The notes under the pieces were generated by a model. It was not told the origin of the DNA. It worked only from the letters and a program-made list of their open reading frames with translations, and made no database searches. From Neobacillus rhizophilus (GTDB lineage: Bacteria; Bacillota; Bacilli; Bacillales; Cytobacillaceae): a DNA stretch of 64,000 bases. Position 1 is the stretch's first letter; every line of letters starts with the position of its first letter. Both the position numbers and the translations under genes were made by a program. The stretch spans positions 930,001 to 994,000 of the forward strand of contig NZ_JAGYPF010000001.1 in assembly GCF_018343535.1 (NCBI RefSeq). Reading direction: 5' to 3'. Shown one piece after another: positions 45,436 through 53,479 of the stretch.

Positions 45436-45969
45436 CTTTCGTTAAATTTATATATCTTTAAATCTAATACAGTTTGTAATTTCATTACTTTCTTCCCTAT
45501 TATTCTGAATTAACTTAATTTCAAACACCCCTAATAGTTATACTATTTATAACATTCAGAAAAATATAAGTCTAAGATATAATTTCTATTATCATTATTA
45601 AGATTTTCTATAGCTTATATAAACCTACGTTTATTTGTACTAGGAATCAAATTTGATAAACAATGTGTGATCATACATTTATGAATTTTATGGTAAAACA
45701 TGATTTAGAAATATAATATTAGAACTAATCAAACCTCCTATTTCAAGTGTGGGAATCATAAGTACATGGTGTGCATGAGGAGTTAAACAGTATTTGGAAT
45801 TGGTTTCTTCGTTGTCTCGGTATTAGATTGGACGGAAATTTATCTTAATATGAGGGGATATCTAACAATTAATCCATTGATTATAAATCATTTTTGCCTT
45901 AAAAAAAGCTGCCGCTTAACCATGTGAGGTGAACTGCTTCATCAAGGAGCTTTATTTTGAAACAGGAAA
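45436..45969. other. AT-rich intergenic region upstream of the CoA operon
   Basis: About 530 bp with no gene that I can support. It must hold the promoter of the operon. Base composition is very AT-rich up to about 45720. Confidence 0.5.
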
Positions 45970-45999
45970 AGCACCATTCCATTTAGTTTGGAAGGTGCT
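45970..45999 (-). terminator. Terminator after the hsdS remnant
   Basis: AGCACCATTCCA and TGGAAGGTGCT arms, with TTTTCC following on the minus strand. Confidence 0.65.
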
Positions 46000-46006
46000 G
46001 TTTACA

Positions 46007-46222
46007 TTAGATAAACATTTGTTGCATGAAGGCTTGTTTTTGATTAACTAATTGATGTTTTAAAATTTCTTTTTGTATTTTTTTATCAAGTATTTTTATA
46101 AATTCAGCAATCCTTTGCTGTTCTTCAATAATTGGAAATTCAGATTCGAACTCAATTAATTTTGAAAAGTACATATAGGTTCTAGAACCACCTTGTTGTT
46201 GAAGTAACCCATTCGTTTCCAT
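46007..46222 (-). pseudogene. hsdS: hsdS C-terminal remnant (type I restriction specificity subunit)
   Basis: 71 residues containing QQQGGSRTYMYFSKLIEFES, then FPIIEEQQRIAEFIKILDKK and the final KQAFMQQMFI. That is the end of the second target-recognition domain and the conserved C-terminal helix of HsdS, which is normally about 400 residues. A GGAGG motif 8 nt before the ATG is present, so the scrap could be translated, but no hsdR or hsdM is here. It lies 145 bp outside the tRNA-Sec duplication. Confidence 0.75.
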
Positions 46223-46366
46223 AAAAATAACCTCCGATAAAAAATTATTCGGAGCTTTAAGGAAAAGTTCTTTACAGTCTTACAGTAGATAAGTTTGAAA
46301 CTGTGAAGGAATATGTAAAAACTTTAATCAAAGGAAAGCTGCTAAACACTCAATACAATTGACTTA

Positions 46367-46431
46367 ATGGCGGGAATGCGTGGGAATCGAACCCACCAGA
46401 CCTGGCACGTATGCCTCAAGCAGTTATGAAG
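46367..46431 (-). repeat. Partial copy of the tRNA-Sec gene (3' 65 nt)
   Basis: 60 of 65 positions match 48628-48692, covering the tRNA-Sec gene from the anticodon loop through the variable arm and T arm to CCA. The 5' half is absent. Orientation is the same as the intact gene. This is the pattern left when an element integrates in the 3' part of a tRNA gene. Between 46432 and 46897 no gene is seen apart from a -10-like TATAAT at 46707. Confidence 0.85.
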
Positions 46432-46897
46432 TTAGAGGATAGGTTTTATTTCTTCTAGGTATTTTTTGATAACTTAATTTAAAGGAATTTACCAATTGGT
46501 TTCATATTTCCAAATATGACACCATCAAACACTAGAAATTTCCACATTCCACATGTGCAGAGTGTATGTGGCAACACATGGGGTGTTAATGAGTTTACAC
46601 TTGTTTTAAAAAGATTTTAATTAAGAACTCAACCAATTCTTTCGTTTTTTATAAAGTTATTCCCAAATGAGAATAACTCATATCTTGCCTCCAGGTTCGG
46701 TTGTATAATAGACTTACCCAATTGTTATACGCCCAAGTTAGTATAATTCAATAATCTAATTTAAATAAGAAGGGGGCAGACTTCAATTTAGCCCCAAAAT
46801 CGAATTTACATTTTTCACAAAAATAACTTTAAGATAGAAAAAGCAGCTAAAATCTAGTAAGATATCCACATGTGATATTAGATAAGGGGTTAAAAAA

Positions 46898-48451
46898 ATG
46901 AGTGTATTAAACGTAAAAAATTTAAGTCACGGTTTCGGTGATCGTGCGATTTTTAATGATGTGTCTTTTCGACTTTTAAAAGGAGAGCATGTTGGACTAG
47001 TTGGGGCAAATGGTGAGGGTAAGTCTACTTTCATGAATATTGTTACTGGGAAGTTGCAACCCGACGAGGGGAAAGTTGAGTGGTCACGAAAAGTTCGTGT
47101 AGGTTATTTAGATCAGCATGCTGTACTTCAAAAAGGTACTACGATGCGTGACGCTCTGAGTACTGCTTTTCAATATCTATTTGACGCTGAAGCAGAGATC
47201 AATGAACTTTATGCAAAAATGGGTGATGAAGGTGCTGATATCGATGCACTGCTTGCAGAAGTTGGAGAGCTACAAGAAACTCTAGATAGTAATGATTTCT
47301 ATCAAATTAATTCAAAAGTTGAGGAAGTTGCTCGTGGTCTAGGATTAGACGATGTTGGACTCGATCGAGATGTAGATGATCTTAGCGGTGGGCAACGTAC
47401 GAAAGTTTTGCTAGCTAAGCTTTTGCTAGAAAAACCAGAAATCCTATTACTAGACGAGCCTACGAACTATTTGGATGAACAGCATATCGAATGGTTGAAG
47501 CGCTATTTACAGGAATATGAGAATGCATTTATCTTGATTTCACATGATATTCCATTCTTGAACAATGTTGTAAACTTAATCTATCATATGGAAAACCAAG
47601 AGTTAAATCGCTATGTTGGTGACTATGATAACTTCTTAAAAATTCATGAAATGAAGAAGCAACAGCTAGAGTCCGCTTACAAGCGCCAACAACAAGAAAT
47701 TGCTGATTTGAAGGATTTTGTTGCTCGTAACAAGGCAAGTGTTGCAACTCGTAATATGGCGATGTCTCGTCAGAAGAAGCTCGACAAAATGGATGTTATC
47801 GAATTGGGGAGAGAGAAGCCGAAACCAGAGTTTAACTTCAAAGAAGCTCGTGCAGCTAGTCGTTATATTTTCACGGCTGAAGATCTTGTTATTGGTTACA
47901 ATGAACCACTTTCTCGCCCTCTGAATTTGAAAATGGAACGCGGACAAAAAATTGCATTCGTGGGTGCAAACGGTATTGGTAAGTCTACTCTTTTAAAAAG
48001 TATTCTTGGATTGATTGATCCAATTTCAGGTAAAGTGGAACGTGGTGAATATCAACATATTGGTTACTTCGAGCAGGAAGTTAAACAGTCTAACTACAAC
48101 ACTTGTATTGAAGAGATTTGGAGCGAGTTCCCAAGTATGAATCAGGCTGAAGTCCGAGCTGCTCTTGCAAAATGTGGATTAACGACGAAACATATTGAAA
48201 GTAAAATCGAAGTCCTTTCTGGTGGCGAAAAAGCCAAAGTTCGCTTGTGTAAAATTATTAATACAGAAACGAATTTATTAATTCTAGACGAACCTACAAA
48301 TCACTTGGATGTTGACGCAAAAGAAGAATTGAAGCGTGCTTTAAAGGCATATCGCGGAAGCATCTTGATGGTATCCCATGAACCAGATTTCTATCGTGAA
48401 ATTGCGACCGATATTTGGAATTGTGAGGATTGGACTACGAAAGTGTTTTAA
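46898..48451 (+). CDS. ABC-F family ATPase
   Basis: 517 residues with two ABC ATPase domains and no membrane segment: GANGEGKST and LSGGQRTKVLLAKL with LLLDEPTNYLD in the first, a charged linker (about 240-310), then GANGIGKST, LSGGEKAKVRL and LILDEPTNHLD. ABC-F proteins act on the ribosome, either in translation control (EttA/YbiT-like) or antibiotic protection. No attenuator leader is evident. It is the only gene between the two tRNA-Sec copies, and its codon use (many CGT, GGT, GTT) looks unlike its neighbours, so transfer is plausible. Confidence 0.88.
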   Translation: MSVLNVKNLSHGFGDRAIFNDVSFRLLKGEHVGLVGANGEGKSTFMNIVTGKLQPDEGKVEWSRKVRVGYLDQHAVLQKGTTMRDALSTAFQYLFDAEAEINELYAKMGDEGADIDALLAEVGELQETLDSNDFYQINSKVEEVARGLGLDDVGLDRDVDDLSGGQRTKVLLAKLLLEKPEILLLDEPTNYLDEQHIEWLKRYLQEYENAFILISHDIPFLNNVVNLIYHMENQELNRYVGDYDNFLKIHEMKKQQLESAYKRQQQEIADLKDFVARNKASVATRNMAMSRQKKLDKMDVIELGREKPKPEFNFKEARAASRYIFTAEDLVIGYNEPLSRPLNLKMERGQKIAFVGANGIGKSTLLKSILGLIDPISGKVERGEYQHIGYFEQEVKQSNYNTCIEEIWSEFPSMNQAEVRAALAKCGLTTKHIESKIEVLSGGEKAKVRLCKIINTETNLLILDEPTNHLDVDAKEELKRALKAYRGSILMVSHEPDFYREIATDIWNCEDWTTKVF

Positions 48452-48460
48452 ATAAAGATT

Positions 48461-48504
48461 AAGGGGTACCCAATGAAAAAAATTCACTTGGGTACCCCTT
48501 TTTA
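48461..48504 (+). terminator. Terminator of the ABC-F gene
   Basis: AAGGGGTACCCAA and TTGGGTACCCCTT with a T run. Confidence 0.9.
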
Positions 48505-48628
48505 TGTAGACAGACTTAGTAAAGTAATGAATTAAGCGAGCTCTAGCGAACAGATATAATTAATTTTAATTACGGTTTAAAAAACAAGAGCGACTTCTAA
48601 TTATTGCTTTAATAATGAATTATTGTAT

Positions 48629-48725
48629 GGCGGGACTGCGTGGGAATCGAACCCACCAGACCTGGCACGCAGGTCTCAAGCAGTTTTGAAGACTGTGGAG
48701 GACACCAGTACCCCATCCAGCCCCG
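48629..48725 (-). tRNA. selC: tRNA-Sec (selenocysteine, anticodon TCA)
   Basis: 97 nt including encoded CCA. It has the marks of a bacterial selenocysteine tRNA: anticodon loop CTTCAAA (anticodon TCA, reads UGA), 8-nt acceptor strands (3' strand GCAGTCCC) with one G-G mismatch at the last pair, long D stem with TGGT loop, a long variable arm (AGACCTG/CAGGTCT) and T arm GTGGG TTCGATT CCCAC with discriminator G. No other sel gene is in the window. The 65-nt copy at 46367 shows that this gene served as an integration site. Confidence 0.88.
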
Positions 48726-48968
48726 TAATAAAAATAAAGTTATTAACAACACGTATTTCGTAATATAATATTACCTTGGAATATAGTATTAATCAACAGA
48801 TTGGCTTGTATTGTCATTTTTTCGACAACTTTCTTAATAGAAGCAAACTTTAATAATTGCCTTATCAAATAGACTTTTCCATTATCGGCGTTTTATGATA
48901 ACTTGTCAATTCCCTTAAAAACCGACTATAATGAAGGATGAATATAACGTTTATGTAGGTGAAATAAC

Positions 48969-49400
48969 ATGTTTCAACTTCAAGGTTGGTTTTTGTGGTT
49001 TATCCTTTTTTGGACATTCTTTTTAATAGGAGCATTTGGCATTGGCGGATTTTTTATGTTCCGTAAATTTTTAAAAAAGCTTCCGAAAGAAGATGGCAAG
49101 TCTGATATGGATTGGGAGGAGCATTACGTTAATGAATCCCGCCATTTATGGGGGCCTGAGGAAAAATCGTTGCTTGAGGATTTAGTCAGCCCTGTTCCAG
49201 AATTATTCCGTGATGTCGCGCGGCACAAAATCGCCGGAAAGATTGGCGAGCTTGCCCTAAATGAAAAAGCTTCAAAAATTACAGAAGAATTGGTCATTCG
49301 CGGCTATATCCAAGCTACTCCTAAAAGGGATCATAAGTTTTTACGAAAAAAGCTATTTGAGAATAAAATTGATGTTGCTCCGTATGAGCATTTATTTTAG
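48969..49400 (+). CDS. yneK: DUF2621 membrane protein (YneK-type)
   Basis: 143 residues: one N-terminal membrane segment (WFLWFILFWTFFLIGAFGIG) and a soluble C-terminal domain starting around WEEHYVNESRHLWG. It matches YneK of Bacillus, which lies near ccdA/ccdC there as here. Function unknown. Confidence 0.8.
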   Translation: MFQLQGWFLWFILFWTFFLIGAFGIGGFFMFRKFLKKLPKEDGKSDMDWEEHYVNESRHLWGPEEKSLLEDLVSPVPELFRDVARHKIAGKIGELALNEKASKITEELVIRGYIQATPKRDHKFLRKKLFENKIDVAPYEHLF

Positions 49401-49401
49401 G

Positions 49402-49425
49402 CCGTTCTTAGGAACGGTTTTTTTG
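49402..49425 (+). terminator. Terminator of yneK
   Basis: CCGTTC and GAACGG arms followed by TTTTTTTG. Confidence 0.85.
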
Positions 49426-49481
49426 TTTTTATACATAACCATTTCCTGATCACATTTATCTTTCAAACACGAAGAACCCTT

Positions 49482-49790
49482 CTACGTGACCTTTCCTTCT
49501 CACCTTCACCCTTTTCGGGCACATAGATCTCTTCTACGTGACCTTTCCTTCGCATCTTCACCCTTTTCGGTCACGTAGAATTCTTCTACGTGACCTTTCC
49601 TTCTCACCTTCACCCTTTTCGGTCACGTAGAACCCTTCTACGTGACCTTTCCTTCTCACCTTCACCTTATTCGGTCACGTAGAACCTTCCTACGTGACCA
49701 TTACTTAGCCTAATCACCCTTTTCGGGTACGTAGACCTTTCCTACGTGACCTTTCTTTAGCACTTTCATCCTTTTCAGGCACGTAGACCT
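49482..49790. repeat. 52-nt tandem hairpin array (6 copies)
   Basis: CTACGTGACC starts at 49482, 49534, 49586, 49638, 49690 and 49742, an exact 52-nt step. Each unit closes with an inverted partner GGTCACGTAG or a variant, so each can form a stem of 7-10 bp with a loop of about 25 nt (CTTTCCTTCTCACCTTCACC-like). Units 1-4 are nearly identical; 5 and 6 are more diverged. No coding sense in any frame. Confidence 0.9.
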
Positions 49791-49806
49791 CTATTAAATT
49801 AGAAAA

Positions 49807-49830
49807 ACACTGGCCCTTAAAAGCCAGTGT
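49807..49830 (-). terminator. Terminator of ccdC
   Basis: ACACTGGC and GCCAGTGT arms followed on the minus strand by a T run. Confidence 0.8.
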
Positions 49831-49838
49831 TCCATAAA

Positions 49839-50327
49839 CTACAACAATTTTATTCCATGAAGCTCTTTATAAAGCTTCTTATAAGACCGATACATCGCAA
49901 CACGCCAAGGCACAATCATGCTAAATGCCAGCAGGAAGAACATGCCGCTTAATTGGCCGACGTCAATCGTGCTGCTTAGAATGGATTTCAAAACGATTCG
50001 AATAAGTAACAGGCCGACTAAGATAAAGACAAACGCTTTTGACCTCTTTAAATAAATATCATTGTCACGAATCTCGAACTTCGATGTTTTAATCAGGAAA
50101 ATGGAGAAAAACATCCCCACCACCACAGCCTCGAGTATTTCCATTGGCGTTAATCTGAATTGCGGAACTACATACATTAATGCCCCACTCGACATAAATA
50201 CTGGCGGTAAGATAATCTTTTTTACACTGGTGGGCTTTGCGGCAGCTTTCATTCGTACAAAAAATGCTAAAGTGCCCATAAAAACGGCACCAATCGTTGA
50301 AAGAAGAACGTAATTCATTGGATTCAT
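49839..50327 (-). CDS. ccdC: CcdC family membrane protein (YneJ)
   Basis: 162 residues with four hydrophobic segments, matching CcdC/YneJ (DUF1453-like), a protein encoded beside CcdA in Bacillus; its role is not settled. ATG 50327. A gap of 160 bp with a terminator separates it from ccdA; the response-regulator-like ccdB (yneI) found between them in B. subtilis is absent here. Confidence 0.82.
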   Translation of the reverse strand: MNPMNYVLLSTIGAVFMGTLAFFVRMKAAAKPTSVKKIILPPVFMSSGALMYVVPQFRLTPMEILEAVVVGMFFSIFLIKTSKFEIRDNDIYLKRSKAFVFILVGLLLIRIVLKSILSSTIDVGQLSGMFFLLAFSMIVPWRVAMYRSYKKLYKELHGIKLL

Positions 50328-50444
50328 TCCTTACCCTTTAATTTACTTTCCCATTATACTTCATAATTATGAAAATGGGATAAAGATTTTTACTGTTATC
50401 CTCGTGGAAAAATTGAATGCACAAGGAAACTAGTCCAAAAAAAG

Positions 50445-50477
50445 GAAACCATTTTTAACAAAATCAAAAATGGTTTC
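50445..50477 (-). terminator. Terminator of ccdA
   Basis: GAAACCATTTTT and AAAAATGGTTTC, followed on the minus strand by CTTTTTTTGG. Confidence 0.85.
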
Positions 50478-50486
50478 ATGAAGTCT

Positions 50487-51194
50487 TTAGAATCCTGTAA
50501 AGCCGCCGAAAAGTGGCGATACGATTTGAATAATTTTTGTCATCCAATCAAAGAAAAGCATAACCCCCATGATAATCATTAAGGTGCCGCCTATTTTCAT
50601 AATTTTAACGCTGTGTTTCTTGATCCAACTCATCCGGCCGACAAAGAATGATAAAATGAAGAACGGAATCGCAAAGCCAAGCGAATAGGCAGTCATGTAT
50701 AAAACGCCAGAACCTGGATTGGACGCGGCAAGCAGAATAACCGATGAAAGAATCGGACCAGTACAAGGAGTCCATCCTGCTGCGAACGCCATCCCAATTA
50801 AAATCGAGCCAATATAACCGGATGGACGGTTTTTAAATTCAAAACGTCGATCCCTCATCAAAAATTCTGGATTTAAAATGCCGACAATCACTAATCCGAA
50901 GAAAACGATAAATATGGCGCCTAGCTGCCGGATTAAATCCTTGTATTCCTGAAAGAAGCTGCCAACGAATGATGTACCAAAACCAATCGCAATAAAAATA
51001 ACGGAAAAACCAATCAGGAAAAATAATGTATGTAAAAGGCTCCGTTTCGTCAGCATCGCATTTTCGCTTTTTAATTCACCCACTGACATCCCCGTAATAT
51101 ACGACAAGAACGCAGGATAAAGCGGTAAGCAGCATGGAGAAATGAAGCTTAAAAACCCTGCCCCCAGCGCTAAAAATAAATTCACATCTGCCAT
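50487..51194 (-). CDS. ccdA: Cytochrome c biogenesis protein CcdA
   Basis: 235 residues, six membrane segments, DsbD/CcdA family, with the redox cysteines in [14 protein letters not shown] (N-terminal helix) and [10 protein letters not shown] (helix 4). CcdA carries electrons from cytoplasmic thioredoxin across the membrane for cytochrome c maturation and, in Bacillus, spore-cortex synthesis. ATG 51194 has GGGAGTG upstream. Single-gene unit with its own terminator. Confidence 0.92.
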   Translation of the reverse strand: MADVNLFLALGAGFLSFISPCCLPLYPAFLSYITGMSVGELKSENAMLTKRSLLHTLFFLIGFSVIFIAIGFGTSFVGSFFQEYKDLIRQLGAIFIVFFGLVIVGILNPEFLMRDRRFEFKNRPSGYIGSILIGMAFAAGWTPCTGPILSSVILLAASNPGSGVLYMTAYSLGFAIPFFILSFFVGRMSWIKKHSVKIMKIGGTLMIIMGVMLFFDWMTKIIQIVSPLFGGFTGF

Positions 51195-51338
51195 ATTAAC
51201 ACTCCCACTATAGTCGATACCCTTTCATTCTAACAAAACTAAAGGCTAAAAGATAATGATTATCATGAATATTTTGTGTCTATCATTGATATTAGCAAAT
51301 ATCGCCATTTTAGATGGATATTTATTTACAAATTATCT

Positions 51339-51367
51339 TTGAAATAATTTACAACTTAGGTTATACT
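51339..51367 (+). promoter_or_regulatory. Sigma-A-type promoter for the Spo0E-like gene
   Basis: TTGAAA at 51339-51344 and TATACT at 51362-51367 with a 17-nt spacer, 82 bp before the GTG start. Confidence 0.6.
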
Positions 51368-51448
51368 AGTAAAACAGTTTCCATTTAATAGTTTAGAAGT
51401 CAGACCTTTAAGTAAAATTTCGGGACTTTTCCAGAAAGGATATCAGCC

Positions 51449-51631
51449 GTGGTTAAACAAGATATAGTTACTTTAATTGAAAAAAAGCGTGCTGAACTTT
51501 ATAAAGTTGCGACCAAAAACGGTTTAACCTCCTCTATTGCCATTCGCTACAGTCAGGAGCTTGACCACTTAATAAATGAATATAATCGAGCATATATAGA
51601 AAAAGTCCCATCATCATTTGTTGCTCAATAA
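51449..51631 (+). CDS. Spo0E-like aspartyl-phosphate phosphatase
   Basis: 60 residues forming two helices with the family motif SQELDHLINEY (residues 31-41). Spo0E-type phosphatases remove phosphate from Spo0A and delay sporulation; the small YnzD and YisI members are about this size. It starts with GTG 51449 with AAAGGA upstream and is followed at once by a strong two-way terminator. Confidence 0.85.
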   Translation: MVKQDIVTLIEKKRAELYKVATKNGLTSSIAIRYSQELDHLINEYNRAYIEKVPSSFVAQ

Positions 51632-51636
51632 CCTAC

Positions 51637-51676
51637 AAATAAAAGAAGCCTGGCAACCCAGGCTTCTTTTATTTGT
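51637..51676. terminator. Bidirectional terminator
   Basis: CAAATAAAAGAAGCCTGG and its exact complement CCAGGCTTCTTTTATTTG around a 4-nt loop, serving the Spo0E-like gene and bmrD. Confidence 0.9.
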
Positions 51677-51684
51677 TTTCTCTT

Positions 51685-53478
51685 CTAGTTGATGACATCC
51701 TCCATCTTTTCTACCATCCCGTTTTGCAGCAGAAACATTTTATGATAGAGTCCCTTTTGCGCCAGAAGCTCCTGATGGTTCCCACGCTCTACAATTTCGC
51801 CTTGATGCAAGACTAAGATTAAATCGGCATCCTGAATGGTGGATAGACGGTGGGCAATCGCGATGGTAGTCCGGCCTTTACGCATTTTTGCCAGGGCCGT
51901 CTGGATTGCTTCCTCCGTCTCTGTATCAATATTGGCAGTCGCTTCGTCAAGAACTAAAACTTTTGGATTCGCCGCAATCGTCCTTGCAAATGCAATTAAC
52001 TGTCGCTGTCCACTTGAGAAAGTGGCGCCTCGCTCGACTACCTTATGCCGATAGCCATCCTCAAGCTTCTCAATAAACGTATTGGCCTGAACAAACTGGG
52101 CAGCCTCTTCAATTTGCTCGTCAGTCAAGTCGGTATTATGAAGACGAATATTATCCTTTACGGTCCCGTAAAACAAAAACGGATCCTGAAGGACTAGACC
52201 AAGCTTCTTGCGTATCTCAACCTTTGAATAGTGGCGGATGGATTCCCCGTCAATCAAAATTTCACCGCGTTCAAATTCATAAAACCGCATCATCAGATTG
52301 ATGATAGAGCTTTTCCCGCTTCCCGTATGTCCGACTAACGCAACCGTTTCACCTGGATTAGCGGCAAAGGAAATATTTTTTAAGACATCGCGTTTTCCGT
52401 CATAGGAAAAACTCACATTCATAAATTCTACTTTCCCTTTTTCAATCTGGCTTGCACCTTCCTCCTTCTGGGCAGGTGCCAAGGTGTCTTCATCGAGCAA
52501 TTTAAATACCCGTGAGCCGGCCACAATCGCCTGCTGGTATAGAGACAGGCGCATCATCATCTGATTTACCGGTTCAAAGAAACGATCCAGATAATTGATA
52601 AATGCGTATATGACACCAATTTTCACACTAGTATTAAAGGAAGTAATCCCAAAGTAACTAAGCACGATGATTAAGGCAAAAATATAAATTAAATCAATAG
52701 CAGGCCTTAACAATAGACCGTCTATTTTAATATTCTTCATCCCCGCCTTATAGTGCTGCTCATTGATATCACCAAATTCACTGCGAAGGCGCTTTTCCTG
52801 ACGAAACACCTGAATAATCGCCATCCCCTGCAGCGATTCGTTTAATTTGGCATTCAACTGACTTAACCGCTCCCGCATTTCCAAATAAAAGCGCGAACTC
52901 ATCTTTCGATATAAGACCATAACAAAAATAAGAATCGGAATGATGATGACACATAGCAAGGCTAGCTTCACGTTTAAGATAAACATGGCTATGAAAATAC
53001 CAAACAGCAAAAAACCGCTCTGAATAAAGGTTGCCAGCACCGTGACAAACATGTCTTTAATTGCTTCCGTATCATTGGTAACCCGTGAGACAATACTCCC
53101 CGCCGGTGTTTTATCAAAATACTTCAATCCCAATGCTTGCACTTTTGAAAAAACATCGATTCGAAGCTGCTGGATGATATACAGGGCAATCTCCTGAAAT
53201 TTCACCAATTGAAAGAACAAGAGAATCGCTTTCACGATCTGGATTCCCATATACAAAGAGCCAAGCAGCAACAATGGCTTAAACTCCAGATTCCCCGGTG
53301 TTAAATAATCGTCTAGGAAGATTTTGACGAGAATCGGCAGGACAATATCCCCCACTGTTGTTAACAGCAGCAGGACGAAGGCAAGCGTAATCGTTCTTTT
53401 ATGCGGTTTTGTATAGGAAAGGAGACGGTATAAGACTTTTCTTTGTTCACGTTCCGATAATTGAACTTTTTCTTCCAT
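51685..53478 (-). CDS. bmrD: Heterodimeric multidrug ABC exporter, BmrD-type subunit
   Basis: About 597 residues: six membrane helices (to about 320) and an ATPase domain with Walker A LVGHTGSGKSS, signature FSSGQ and Walker B VLVLDEATANID. The catalytic Glu is present, but the signature departs from LSGGQ. That is the expected half of an asymmetric exporter: it supplies the working Walker B, and its partner supplies the intact signature. ATG 53478 (MEEKVQ) with GGGGGA 7 nt upstream directly follows the bmrC stop. B. subtilis BmrD (YheH) is longer by some 70 residues. Confidence 0.85.
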   Translation of the reverse strand: MEEKVQLSEREQRKVLYRLLSYTKPHKRTITLAFVLLLLTTVGDIVLPILVKIFLDDYLTPGNLEFKPLLLLGSLYMGIQIVKAILLFFQLVKFQEIALYIIQQLRIDVFSKVQALGLKYFDKTPAGSIVSRVTNDTEAIKDMFVTVLATFIQSGFLLFGIFIAMFILNVKLALLCVIIIPILIFVMVLYRKMSSRFYLEMRERLSQLNAKLNESLQGMAIIQVFRQEKRLRSEFGDINEQHYKAGMKNIKIDGLLLRPAIDLIYIFALIIVLSYFGITSFNTSVKIGVIYAFINYLDRFFEPVNQMMMRLSLYQQAIVAGSRVFKLLDEDTLAPAQKEEGASQIEKGKVEFMNVSFSYDGKRDVLKNISFAANPGETVALVGHTGSGKSSIINLMMRFYEFERGEILIDGESIRHYSKVEIRKKLGLVLQDPFLFYGTVKDNIRLHNTDLTDEQIEEAAQFVQANTFIEKLEDGYRHKVVERGATFSSGQRQLIAFARTIAANPKVLVLDEATANIDTETEEAIQTALAKMRKGRTTIAIAHRLSTIQDADLILVLHQGEIVERGNHQELLAQKGLYHKMFLLQNGMVEKMEDVIN

Positions 53479-53479
53479 A

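Noticed and set aside
46367..46431. A second functional tRNA-Sec gene
   Set aside because: The 5' acceptor strand, D arm and 5' anticodon stem are missing.
49482..49790. CRISPR array
   Set aside because: The whole 52-nt unit is conserved, including the part that would be spacer, and each unit is self-complementary. No cas genes are near.
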